16,772 nucleotides of DNA from Deltaproteobacteria bacterium (GTDB taxonomy: Bacteria; Desulfobacterota; Desulfomonilia; UBA1062): the NCBI GenBank assembly GCA_016934135.1, contig JAFGTK010000016.1:1-16772 (forward strand), given 5' to 3'. Positions 1 through 7,725 of the stretch are shown piece after piece. The notes below the pieces were generated by a model. The model searched no databases, was not told the origin of the DNA, and was given only the letters and a program-made list of their open reading frames with translations. Numbering within the stretch: position 1 is the first letter of the stretch; every line of letters starts with the position of its first letter. The position numbers and the translations under genes were made by a program.

Positions 1-918
1 GCCATTGACGGCATGGTTATCTGGGATGAATCGGGAGTTCTTGTGGAACCTGTTTATGTGGTTGACAAGGTCGATTCAAGCACAGGAAACGTGCGTTTCA
101 ACGGATCGGTCGTTGTCAACGGCGAGGTGGGGGACGGGTTTGAAATCCACGCCGGAGAAGACGTCACCGTTGCAATGAGCGTAGGCAGGGTGATCATAAG
201 CGCAGGAGGCAATATCAGGATTGGAGGAGGCATTCTGGGCCAGGAAAAGGCACAGATAAACGCACAAGGTTCAATCAATGTAAAGTTTATCCAGGATGCC
301 AGTATCAAGTCCGGCCAGGAGATCGTTATCGAGGATTATGTCAGGAACAGTGAAGTAACTGCAGCAGGACCGGTCATCGTTAGAAGTCCTTCAGGATGGA
401 TTACCGGCTCTACGGTATCTTCAGAGGGCTGGATATACTGCCATACGATCGGACATGAGACAAATCCCGTAGGCACCAGGCTCATAATCGGCCATAATCC
501 CAGGCTTCACGATGAAAGGGAAAGAAAGAAGAACGAGGCCATAGAAAAGATCGGCGATTTCCTCAAGCTTCAGGCATCGATCACTAAGATGAGGGCTATC
601 AGGTCACAGGCAAAACTCTCACAGCAGCAGAATGATCTCTATGATAAGATCCTTAATGCCATTGATACAATACGGCATAATATTAACGATATAGATGCCA
701 GGATTAAAGAACTTACAAACAAGATCAATACGGTCTTCTCCGGTAACATTTATATAGAAGGGATCGCAAACGAAGGCACAATGATCATGATCGGGAAGGC
801 AACCAGAGAAATTACGGATTCACGGGTTAAAACCCAGTTTTCTCTGGAAAACAATGAGATCGTGGAATCGGAATTTGTCATGCTGCCCGAAATCAAGGAA
901 CATCTGGAGTCTGAATAA
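1..918 (+). CDS. FapA-family (DUF342) polymer-like protein, 3' part only
   Basis: The reading frame is open from base 1, so the N-terminus lies outside the window; 305 residues are visible. Residues about 10-165 are a run of short Gly-rich beta turns (VVVNGEVGDGF, SAGGNIRIGGGILG, IKSGQEIVI), typical of the right-handed beta-helix of FapA/DUF342. Residues about 170-245 are a charged coiled coil (ERERKKNEAIEKIG onward), followed by a small beta-rich tail with GNIYIEG and GTMIMIGKA. This order, beta-helix, coiled coil, small C-terminal domain, matches the FapA family, whose founding member is linked to flagellar assembly; a role here is inferred from the family only. No flagellar gene is in view. 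The TAA stop overlaps the ATG of the next gene by one base, so the two are probably translationally coupled. Confidence 0.85.
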   Translation, partial: AIDGMVIWDESGVLVEPVYVVDKVDSSTGNVRFNGSVVVNGEVGDGFEIHAGEDVTVAMSVGRVIISAGGNIRIGGGILGQEKAQINAQGSINVKFIQDASIKSGQEIVIEDYVRNSEVTAAGPVIVRSPSGWITGSTVSSEGWIYCHTIGHETNPVGTRLIIGHNPRLHDERERKKNEAIEKIGDFLKLQASITKMRAIRSQAKLSQQQNDLYDKILNAIDTIRHNINDIDARIKELTNKINTVFSGNIYIEGIANEGTMIMIGKATREITDSRVKTQFSLENNEIVESEFVMLPEIKEHLESE

Positions 919-1622
919 TGATGGTCTATGACGGTCAAAAGCTTTTAGATGCCGTATTGAACGGTCAACCTGTAGAGGGTGAGGATCTTAGAGGTCTTGA
1001 TCTCAGAGGACTTGATCTGGGCGGTGCGAATCTGAGAGGATCTGACATGAGGAATACCAACCTGTCGGACACCAAACTCACAGAAGCCCACCTCGAAAGA
1101 GTCAAGCTCGATGGCGCCGTTCTGAAGAGAACCGATTTTACCGGGGCGCATATATCCGAGATATCACTGCGTGACGTGGATCTGAGTTCCTGCATTCTGC
1201 AGAGGATTACTGCATTGGACAGCCATTTCTTAAGGATTAAGGTCTTTGGCCAGGATCTTACAAAATGCAACCTGTCAGGCTCTGTGATCTTACATTCCCT
1301 GTTCAAGGATCTGAATCTTTCGGAAGCAGTACTTGATAACACGAAGATACTCTTCTGCCATTTTGAGTCATGCAACCTGGACAAGTGCAGCCTGAAGGAA
1401 TCCAACCTTGGACTGTCATTCTTCATAAAGACGTCGCTCAATGAGGCGATACTGAAGAATACCTCTTTCATGGCAACAGCTGTAGAGGATATTCAGATAA
1501 AAGATGCCACACTTGATGCACTTGACCTTACACTTTCACAGATACAGGGTCTGGATGTCACGGGCAGCAAACAACGCGGGATTATCATGGAAAAGGCGGT
1601 CGTGAAAAACCTTACCCGTTAA
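918..1622 (+). CDS. pentapeptide-repeat protein
   Basis: The 234-residue product is made almost wholly of A(D/N)LxX-type pentapeptide repeats, which fold as a square right-handed beta-helix. The best repeats are at residues about 20-60 (EDLRGLDLRGLDLGGANLRG, then SDMRNTNLSDTKL); later ones are degenerate but keep the Leu/Phe periodicity to about residue 205. No signal peptide, membrane segment or extra enzymatic domain is visible. The start is ATG at 918, one base inside the upstream stop, with GGAG at 906-909, 8 bases before it; a second ATG follows at 921. Pentapeptide proteins are structural scaffolds or DNA-gyrase mimics in some cases, but nothing here assigns a function. Coupling to the FapA-like gene suggests a joint role. 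Both products are predicted beta-helices, which may be more than coincidence. It converges on trkH with 10 bp between stops. Confidence 0.85.
   Translation: MMVYDGQKLLDAVLNGQPVEGEDLRGLDLRGLDLGGANLRGSDMRNTNLSDTKLTEAHLERVKLDGAVLKRTDFTGAHISEISLRDVDLSSCILQRITALDSHFLRIKVFGQDLTKCNLSGSVILHSLFKDLNLSEAVLDNTKILFCHFESCNLDKCSLKESNLGLSFFIKTSLNEAILKNTSFMATAVEDIQIKDATLDALDLTLSQIQGLDVTGSKQRGIIMEKAVVKNLTR
984..1028 (+). repeat. three tandem 15-bp units coding pentapeptides
   Basis: Three consecutive 15-base units (984-998, 999-1013, 1014-1028) encode DLRGL, DLRGL and DLGGA. The first two differ only at synonymous third positions, which suggests a fairly recent duplication of one pentapeptide unit inside the gene. 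Later repeats are far more diverged. Confidence 0.7.
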
Positions 1623-1632
1623 TCGCAATTTT

Positions 1633-3075
1633 CTACCTTCTCCAGAACACCGGGCTGAGGACAACGAGGACTGTGTATATCTCGAGCCTCCCTACCAGCA
1701 TACAGAAGGTAAGCAATGCCTTGCCCACGTATGGGATCTGCTCATAATTCCCGGCAGGCCCCACGCTGGCAAGTCCGGGGCCGATATTGCTCATGCACGC
1801 AATAACCGAGGAAATCGAGGTGATGAAATCCAGACCCAGCATGGCCATAATGAGAGAGGCAAGGATAAAGAGCAGGGCATAGAATATGGAAAAGCCCACA
1901 ATAGACTGAAGGATTTCAGGGGCAACAGCGACCTTGTCCCATTTTATAGACACCACTGCGTGAGGGTGAACAAGCTTCAGTATCTCCCGGTGAGCATATT
2001 TTATCAGTATACCCAGCCTCATTACCTTCATGCCTCCGCCGGTGGAACCTGCACACCCTCCGATAATCATGAGGAACAGCAGCATGGACTGAGCGGCAAC
2101 AGGCCACTTGACATAATCACAAGTGGCGAATCCTGTTGTGGTCAGGATGGACGATGTCTGAAATGTGACGTATCGCAGTGCCTGTGGAAACGAGGTAAAG
2201 AGATCTTTAGTAACCCACAGGATAAAAAGACAACCGAGAACGAAAATACCTATATACCATCTGAATTCCTGGCTTCTGAAATACCGCTTAACATTCCCGT
2301 TCAGCGCGGCATAGTGCAGGGCGAAATTCGCACCGGCCACAAGCATGAACACGGTGATGACAACATCTATATATGCACTGCCATATGCCGCAACACTTGC
2401 AGTCCTGGGTGAAAACCCTCCTGTTGCCATTGTGGTGAATGCATGGCAGCATGCATCGAATCCATCCATGCCGAAGACATATAAAAGCACAATCTCGGCA
2501 AACGTGATCCCTACATAGATTCCCCAGAGAAGTTTTGCGGTCTCAGCTATCCTCGGTTTGAGCTTGTCCATGGTGGGCCCGGGAGATTCCGCCTTGAATA
2601 TCTGCATCCCCCCTACTCCCAGATATGGCAGTATGGCGATGGTAAGGACGATGATCCCCATGCCCCCCAGCCACTGGATGAGCGATCTCCACATGAGCAG
2701 ACCGTGAGGCAGAACCTCGACTACGGCCAGCACAGATGCCCCGGTTGTCGTGAATCCGGAGACGGTCTCAAAAAGGGCATCCATGTAGCTGGGAAAATAC
2801 CCGCTGACTCTGAATGGTACGGCACCCAGAAGACCGGCAAGACTCCATGCAAACGTGACAAAAAGAAACCCTTCCCTGTGCCTGAGTTCTCCTTCCGGTC
2901 TTCGAGAGAAAATCATCATCAAAATCCCGGTTATCATGCATACGAGGAAACCCGTGAACAGTCCGTAAAGGTCATCTTCATGATAATAGAAAGAGATGAA
3001 AAGAGGTGCCACCATTGCAAGGGCGATGAAAAGAGCGCCTCTGCCCAGAAGATTTACTACGATACGTATATTCAT
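1633..3075 (-). CDS. trkH: Trk-type potassium uptake transmembrane subunit TrkH
   Basis: The 480-residue polytopic membrane protein has the four pseudo-repeated P-loops of the TrkH/KtrB superfamily: SGFTTTGASVL at 106-116, FTTMATGGFS at 213-222, SSILTTTGFATCDY at 308-321 and CMSNIGPGLASVGP at 427-440, each with the filter glycine. The Gly-rich intramembrane gate loop GGCAGSTGGGMK is at 339-350. It forms the K+ permeation pathway in the inner membrane and is gated by TrkA, encoded directly upstream with a 6 bp gap. Length is normal for TrkH. The ATG at 3075 has no clear Shine-Dalgarno sequence, so translation probably depends on coupling to trkA. It is the last gene of the minus-strand cluster. 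No terminator hairpin is visible after its TAG stop, where the convergent pentapeptide gene ends 10 bp away. Confidence 0.95.
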   Translation of the reverse strand: MNIRIVVNLLGRGALFIALAMVAPLFISFYYHEDDLYGLFTGFLVCMITGILMMIFSRRPEGELRHREGFLFVTFAWSLAGLLGAVPFRVSGYFPSYMDALFETVSGFTTTGASVLAVVEVLPHGLLMWRSLIQWLGGMGIIVLTIAILPYLGVGGMQIFKAESPGPTMDKLKPRIAETAKLLWGIYVGITFAEIVLLYVFGMDGFDACCHAFTTMATGGFSPRTASVAAYGSAYIDVVITVFMLVAGANFALHYAALNGNVKRYFRSQEFRWYIGIFVLGCLFILWVTKDLFTSFPQALRYVTFQTSSILTTTGFATCDYVKWPVAAQSMLLFLMIIGGCAGSTGGGMKVMRLGILIKYAHREILKLVHPHAVVSIKWDKVAVAPEILQSIVGFSIFYALLFILASLIMAMLGLDFITSISSVIACMSNIGPGLASVGPAGNYEQIPYVGKALLTFCMLVGRLEIYTVLVVLSPVFWRR

Positions 3076-3081
3076 ACGAAA

Positions 3082-4452
3082 TCAGAAATAATCAAGTTTG
3101 ACGCTGAGCACCTTTTCCACTTTGGGCATTGCGCCTCTCTTGGCAAAGATGATGACACGGTCTCCCGGATCGATAACCGTATCTCCCCTCGGAACGATAA
3201 CCCTTCCCTGACCGCCCCGGATCACTCCGGCAATAATCGCATCCCTTGGCCATTTGATATCCTTTATCGACCTTTCCACCAGGTCCGAGGTTTCCATGGC
3301 CTCAACCTCGATAACCTCGGCCTCTATATCCGAAAGGCTGGTGATGGAGAATATCTTCCCCTTTCTGATAAACTGAAGGATCTTGGCAACCGCGACCATT
3401 CTCGGATTTACAACGGCATCCACGCCGATATCACTTACCAGAGATATATAATCGATATTGTTGATAAGGGCTATAACATGCGCATTGCCGAGACGTTTGG
3501 CGAGAAGTGACGACAGGATATTCGCCTCTTCATCGTTAGAGACGGCAATAAAGGCATCCTGAGAAGAAACCCGCTCGCTCTCCAGCAGTTCCCTGTTCAT
3601 GGTAGGAGAATTAAGTACTGTAGTCTTCGAGAGCTTCTCGCTGAGTTCGATACACCTTTTCTCATCATGTTCGATGAGTTTTACGTTCATATTCTTCTGC
3701 TCAAGCCTCAATGCGAGCATCTCCCCGGTTATGCTTCCGCCGTATATCATGACATTGTGGGTCGGCCTCAGGTTTGAACCGAGAAAGGACAGGATATCCT
3801 TGTTATCCACCTGGTCGAGTACAACATATACCCTGTCACCCTTGAGTATCTGATCCTTGCCTTTCGGGATAAGCAGCCTCCCCTGCCTGAGAATGGATGC
3901 AATCAGAAAATTGACCCTGGTCGTTGATGCGGCTATCTCCTGAAGATTCTTGTTTATGAGAGGAGATCCGTCATTGATCCTGAATCCGCCGAGCCGTATT
4001 CTGCCGTCGGCAACCTGTACGGCATCCTGGCAACCGGGAATATCGAGAATATTCTCGATGGTGAGTGTTGCCTCGAGTTCCGGGTTGATAATAAGATCGA
4101 TATCCAGGTACTCTTTTTCAAATATCTTTTTGGCGGATTCATATTCCTTGCCTCGAATCCTGACGATCTTGGTAGGTATATCGCAGAAGGAGCCGGCAAT
4201 GAATGATGCAACAAGGTTCACCTCGTCCGAATCGGTTACTGCGATGAGCATCTCTGCATGCTCGATGTTGGCCTTCTTCAGGGTTTTTATACTTGAACCG
4301 CTCCCGCAGACAACCTGTGCATCGAGCATCTGGGAAAGTTTGGCGACCTTTGCCTCGTCCTTTTCTACTACATATACGTCTATATTTTCTTCGGTGAGAC
4401 GTTTGGCGATCATGAAACCGACATCGCCGGCACCGACAATGAGGACGCTCAT
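3082..4452 (-). CDS. trkA: Trk system regulatory subunit TrkA (two RCK modules)
   Basis: The 456-residue cytoplasmic protein has two RCK_N/RCK_C halves. The first Rossmann module begins at residue 1 with VGAGDVG (6-12), the acidic strand end VVEKDE (28-33) and CGSGSS (49-54). RCK_C1 follows at about 140-215. The second Rossmann module starts near 233 with YGGSITGEMLA (237-247) and LIEHDEKR (259-266), and RCK_C2 is at about 375-455. TrkA binds NAD(H)/ATP and gates TrkH. The second nucleotide site looks degenerate: GGSITG replaces the usual GGGxxG, and NSPTMNRELL (281-290) replaces the GDGTDxxLL-type loop. The start ATG overlaps the upstream TGA as ATGA, and trkH follows after 6 bp, so trkA-trkH is one transcription unit and the complex is complete here. 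Confidence 0.95.
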   Translation of the reverse strand: MSVLIVGAGDVGFMIAKRLTEENIDVYVVEKDEAKVAKLSQMLDAQVVCGSGSSIKTLKKANIEHAEMLIAVTDSDEVNLVASFIAGSFCDIPTKIVRIRGKEYESAKKIFEKEYLDIDLIINPELEATLTIENILDIPGCQDAVQVADGRIRLGGFRINDGSPLINKNLQEIAASTTRVNFLIASILRQGRLLIPKGKDQILKGDRVYVVLDQVDNKDILSFLGSNLRPTHNVMIYGGSITGEMLALRLEQKNMNVKLIEHDEKRCIELSEKLSKTTVLNSPTMNRELLESERVSSQDAFIAVSNDEEANILSSLLAKRLGNAHVIALINNIDYISLVSDIGVDAVVNPRMVAVAKILQFIRKGKIFSITSLSDIEAEVIEVEAMETSDLVERSIKDIKWPRDAIIAGVIRGGQGRVIVPRGDTVIDPGDRVIIFAKRGAMPKVEKVLSVKLDYF

Positions 4453-4994
4453 GACTTCACCTGAATAATGTCCGTTTTAACCCTGGATTTCAGGGTTATC
4501 TTTGTCTTCTGAAAACCGAGTATGGTTTCATCTATCTCATCGTGGGTGCACATGATCCATGGGGTAAAGTCCCTCTCACCTGCCTCGCTGACAAGTCCGT
4601 AGAGGATATTTTCCGCAATGACCACAATATCCAGATCCCTTCTGCCGGCGCCCGGCAAAGACATACAGACCTTGTTGAGGTTGAGATTCAATACTGTTCT
4701 TGCCATAAGCCTTCCCGCATCTTGTATACGGGATTGTTCAAATTCATTAAGCTGCCCGAGACCGATGATCAGAAGCTCTCTTCCGGCAAGGGCGTCCATT
4801 GCCCCCAGCATCACCTTTTCTCCCCAGGAGCCTTGTATCTTTCCGGACAGAATGAGCTGCGAGATCCTTGCGTCAAGTCTCCAGTCCACAAGACCGGTAA
4901 TGCCTTTCAGCGGCTTCTCATCACTGAAATGCCATAAGCAGAAAAGATCGCACGGGATCTCCTGCATGTCCCGTTTGTCAACATATACTTCCAT
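4449..4994 (-). CDS. stand-alone M17 leucyl aminopeptidase N-terminal-like domain protein
   Basis: The 181-residue product resembles only the N-terminal macro-like domain of M17 leucyl aminopeptidases. Supporting signs are DLFCLWHFSDEKPLKG (16-31), a helix with LSGKIQG, and above all RELLIIGLGQLNEFE near residues 72-86, followed by a long helix and a further beta strand. The C-terminal catalytic domain with its metal ligands is wholly absent and the gene ends cleanly, so peptidase activity is not expected. It starts at ATG 4994 inside nusB (17 bp overlap) with GAGGT upstream, and ends in an ATGA overlap with trkA. In E. coli PepA the corresponding domain is tied to DNA binding, and macro-like folds can bind nucleotides; neither is shown here. 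Family assignment is by pattern memory, function unknown. Confidence 0.7.
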   Translation of the reverse strand: MEVYVDKRDMQEIPCDLFCLWHFSDEKPLKGITGLVDWRLDARISQLILSGKIQGSWGEKVMLGAMDALAGRELLIIGLGQLNEFEQSRIQDAGRLMARTVLNLNLNKVCMSLPGAGRRDLDIVVIAENILYGLVSEAGERDFTPWIMCTHDEIDETILGFQKTKITLKSRVKTDIIQVKS

Positions 4995-5400
4995 GGGATG
5001 CTACCTCGGTGCGTACCCTGTCGAGAACGCCGTTGGCAAAGGCGGGGAAACGCGGAGAACCGAAGCGTTTTGCCAGTTCGATCCCCTCGTTGATAGCCAC
5101 CTTATAGGGTATGTCGGGTTTGTATGCCAGCTCATAAGTGGCAATCCTGAGTATATTCCGGTCAGTGCTTGACATACGGCTTACGGTCCAGTTTCTGGAT
5201 GCCTTCTCTATCAGGTCATCGATATGGGCAAGGTACATGTAAACTCCGCCAACGAGCTCTTTTGCATAGGGAACTATCTCATCATCATCGACAAAATGGG
5301 CAATGAAGTCATCCAGGGTTTTATCCGTATGATCGGATGTGATATCAACTTGGTACAGGTACTGCAGTGCAATTTCTCGAGCCTTTGTCCTGATTCTCAT
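4978..5400 (-). CDS. nusB: transcription antitermination factor NusB
   Basis: The 140-residue all-helical protein opens with RTKAREIALQYLYQVD (4-19). It carries the NusB signature NWTVSRMSSTDRNILRIATY, then DIPYKVAINEGIELAKRFGS and FANGVLDR. NusB with NusE (S10) binds boxA RNA in rRNA leaders and supports processive antitermination. Length is normal. It follows ribH after 9 bp, the standard ribH-nusB pairing in proteobacteria, and its last 17 bp overlap the orphan M17-N gene. No strong ribosome-binding site is visible before the ATG at 5400, so coupling to ribH translation is likely. Confidence 0.95.
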   Translation of the reverse strand: MRIRTKAREIALQYLYQVDITSDHTDKTLDDFIAHFVDDDEIVPYAKELVGGVYMYLAHIDDLIEKASRNWTVSRMSSTDRNILRIATYELAYKPDIPYKVAINEGIELAKRFGSPRFPAFANGVLDRVRTEVASHGSIC

Positions 5401-5409
5401 ATCAGCCGG

Positions 5410-5874
5410 TTATATCTGATCATACAGGTCCATCAGTTCAAGAAGGGCCATGGCAGCATCAAAACCTTTGTTGCCTGCTTTTGTACCCGCCCGTTCGATC
5501 GCCTGTTCAATGGTATCGGTGGTAAGTACCCCGAATATAACCGGACACTGGGCCTCCAGAGATACCTGGGCAACCCCTTTGCTGGCTTCGGCAGCAACAT
5601 AGTCAAAATGCGGCGTCGATCCCCTGATGACTGCTCCGAGACAGATTATACCATCGGTCTTCTTGCTCAGCGCAAGCCTCTTTGCAACAGGAGGTATCTC
5701 AAAGGCTCCGGGAACCCGATAGACTGAGATATCCTTTTCCAGGACCCCATGTCTCATCAATGCATCCATGGAACCTTCGACCAGCCGTGCAGTGATGAAA
5801 TCATTGAACCTGCTCGCAACGATGGAAACCTTCTTACCCTTTCCGATCAGACTGCCCTGTATCACCTGAGTCAT
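5410..5874 (-). CDS. ribH: 6,7-dimethyl-8-ribityllumazine synthase
   Basis: RibH condenses 5-amino-6-ribitylaminouracil with 3,4-dihydroxy-2-butanone 4-phosphate to give lumazine, the penultimate riboflavin step, in a large oligomeric shell. The 154 residues hold the family motifs in order: SRFNDFIT (21-28), VPGAFEIP (54-61), GAVIRGSTPHFDYVA (80-94) with catalytic His89, GVLTTDT (115-121), and ERAGTKAGNKG (127-137) with the phosphate-binding Arg128. Length is normal. The start codon abuts the ribBA stop (0 bp gap), with GGAGG 8 bases upstream inside the ribBA end. Confidence 0.96.
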   Translation of the reverse strand: MTQVIQGSLIGKGKKVSIVASRFNDFITARLVEGSMDALMRHGVLEKDISVYRVPGAFEIPPVAKRLALSKKTDGIICLGAVIRGSTPHFDYVAAEASKGVAQVSLEAQCPVIFGVLTTDTIEQAIERAGTKAGNKGFDAAMALLELMDLYDQI

Positions 5875-7077
5875 CTATACAACCTCCAGTATATGCCCCA
5901 TCTTTTCTTTTTTGGTCTGTAAATATTTCTTGTTCTGTTCCGTAGGGGGAATCTCTATAGAGACCCTCTCGACAATCTCCAGAGCATACCCCTCAAGGCC
6001 GATGATCTTTTTCGGGTTATTGGTCATCATCCTCATCTTCCTCACCCCCAGGGAAACCAGGATCTGAGCCCCGATGCCGTAATCACGCAGATCCGGCGCA
6101 AAGCCCAGTTCCACATTGGCCTCTACCGTATCGCGCCCATGGTCCTGGAGATGATATGCCTTGAGTTTATTGATCAGGCCTATTCCACGGCCTTCCTGGC
6201 GCATATAAACGATAACGCCCCTGCCTGCCTCTTCTATCATCTGCATTGCCCTTTGAAGCTGATCCCCGCAGTCGCACCTCAGCGAGTGAAGAACGTCGCC
6301 TGTGAGACATTCTGAATGTACACGGACCAGAATAGGCTCGTCAGTGTTGATATCCCCCTTGACCAGTGCCACGTGTTCCTTGTGATCGATGTCGTTTTCG
6401 AACCCGATCAGTTCGAAGATTCCGTATGCTGTGGGAAGCTGTGCCCTCACCACTTCGCGAACCAGGGTTTCATGCTTTATCCGGTAGGCTATGATGTCTG
6501 CTATAGTACATATCTTAAGAGAGTGCTGTTTGGCGAACTCTTCGAGTTGAGGCCTCCTTGCCATGGTGCCGTCATCATTCATGACCTCGCAGATGACCGC
6601 GCCTGGACGCAGACCGGCTATCTTGCACAGATCAACAGAACCCTCCGTCTGCCCGGTCCTTACCAGTACGCCGCCTTCGCGTGCCCGCAGCGGGAATACA
6701 TGTCCCGGGCTTGCAAGGTCATGCGGCCGGGTGTTTTCTCCGATGGCTGTTCTGATGGTGATAGCCCTGTCTGAAGCTGATATCCCGGTAGTGACTCCGC
6801 GCTTGGCTTCGATGGATATGGTGAATCCTGTACCGAATTGACTCGTATTGTCACGGACCATCAAGGGTAGTTCGAGATTGTCGACAATCTGGGAATCGAG
6901 GGCAAGACATATAAGCCCCCTGCCGTACTTTGCCATGAAGTTGATGGACTCGGGGGTGACGAACTCAGCAGCCATGGTAAGGTCTCCCTCGTTCTCCCGG
7001 TCCTCGTCATCCACAAGGATGATCATCCTTCCCTGTCTGAGTTCATCCAGCGCTTCTTCAACGGTGCACGTAGGCAT
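5875..7077 (-). CDS. ribBA: bifunctional DHBP synthase / GTP cyclohydrolase II
   Basis: The 400-residue fusion has a RibB half (1 to about 200), making dihydroxybutanone phosphate from ribulose 5-phosphate, and a RibA half (about 205-400), opening GTP in the first committed step. RibB motifs: DDEDRENEGDL (23-33), SPGHVFPLRAREGG (123-136), CEVMNDDGTMAR (163-174). RibA motifs: RVHSECLTGDVLHSLRCDCG with zinc ligands Cys257, Cys268 and Cys270, YMRQEGRGIGL (291-301), and MTNNPKK (351-357). Oddity: the loop usually written GHTEA reads GQTEG here (Gln143, codon CAG). Aligned with E. coli RibB at a constant offset of ten, Gln143 stands where the metal-binding His153 is expected; Glu28 and Glu164 are kept. 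AAGGAG at 7085-7090 lies 7 bases before the ATG and overlaps the ribE stop. Confidence 0.95.
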   Translation of the reverse strand: MPTCTVEEALDELRQGRMIILVDDEDRENEGDLTMAAEFVTPESINFMAKYGRGLICLALDSQIVDNLELPLMVRDNTSQFGTGFTISIEAKRGVTTGISASDRAITIRTAIGENTRPHDLASPGHVFPLRAREGGVLVRTGQTEGSVDLCKIAGLRPGAVICEVMNDDGTMARRPQLEEFAKQHSLKICTIADIIAYRIKHETLVREVVRAQLPTAYGIFELIGFENDIDHKEHVALVKGDINTDEPILVRVHSECLTGDVLHSLRCDCGDQLQRAMQMIEEAGRGVIVYMRQEGRGIGLINKLKAYHLQDHGRDTVEANVELGFAPDLRDYGIGAQILVSLGVRKMRMMTNNPKKIIGLEGYALEIVERVSIEIPPTEQNKKYLQTKKEKMGHILEVV

Positions 7078-7089
7078 CTTGCAACTCCT

Positions 7090-7725
7090 TTATATGAATC
7101 CTTGTTTTTTCAGAAGTTCCTCAAGGTTCGTGTTGTTGTCCTTATTCAGTAATCTCTCGACGTACTTGCCTATCACATCGAATTCCAGGTTCACCCTATC
7201 ACCAGGTCCTTTTAGTGTCAAGGAAACCGTCTGCGCGGTATACGGTATGATATTCACCTCAAAGGCATCCGGAAAAAGCCGGTTTATTGTGAGTGAAATA
7301 CCGTCAACCGCAATGGAACCTTTTTCAATAATGTACCTGGAAAATGCCCTGTCAAAGTTCACCTTCAGCCGTATTGATTCTCCCAGGTTATTTATGTTCA
7401 AGATTACACCCACAGTATCCACATGGCCGAGCACAAGATGACCGCCCAGGCGGGAATTAAGCGTCATTGCCCGCTCTATATTGACCTTTGACCCCGGTCT
7501 CAGACTTCCAAGCGTGGAACGGGAAACGGTCTCGGCGGATGCAGTCGCTGTAAAGGAACCCGCGCTGATCTTTGTAGCAGTCAGACATACGCCGTCAACG
7601 GCAATGCTGTCTCCGAGAACATCGCCACTTAAATCAAGCCCTGCCTCTATATCGATATCAAAGCCCTTTTCAAAAGGCCTTATGCTTTTAACCCGTCCTA
7701 TTGATTCGATCAGACCTGTGAACAT
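7090..7725 (-). CDS. ribE: riboflavin synthase alpha chain
   Basis: It dismutates two lumazine molecules to riboflavin and 5-amino-6-ribitylaminouracil, the final step of the pathway. The 211 residues form two lumazine-binding barrel repeats: repeat 1 begins MFTGLIE (1-7) with GDSIAVDGVCLTAT (38-51); repeat 2 has SRLGGHLVLGHVDTVG (91-106) and GSIAVDGISLTIN (136-148). The C-terminal trimerisation helix is around YVERLLNKD (188-196). A small oddity is IPYT (160-163) where many homologues have IPHT. The 5' end overlaps ribD by 16 bp, so the start lies inside the ribD coding end, with GGGGGAG just before the ATG. It is named ribE in the E. coli-style usage (alpha chain, also called ribC in some genomes). 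Confidence 0.95.
   Translation of the reverse strand: MFTGLIESIGRVKSIRPFEKGFDIDIEAGLDLSGDVLGDSIAVDGVCLTATKISAGSFTATASAETVSRSTLGSLRPGSKVNIERAMTLNSRLGGHLVLGHVDTVGVILNINNLGESIRLKVNFDRAFSRYIIEKGSIAVDGISLTINRLFPDAFEVNIIPYTAQTVSLTLKGPGDRVNLEFDVIGKYVERLLNKDNNTNLEELLKKQGFI

Noticed and set aside
965..1471. A 168-codon minus-strand open frame inside the pentapeptide gene.
   Set aside because: Its apparent repeats are the reverse complement of the 15-bp pentapeptide coding units; no ribosome-binding site or family resemblance supports it.
1620..1636. A bidirectional terminator between the convergent pentapeptide and trkH genes.
   Set aside because: Only 10 bp separate the stops and no stem-loop is visible; any terminator would lie inside coding sequence.
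2704..3510. A 268-codon plus-strand open frame across trkH and trkA.
   Set aside because: It lies wholly antisense to two well-supported genes, has low-complexity, charged composition and no recognisable domain. It is a shadow frame.
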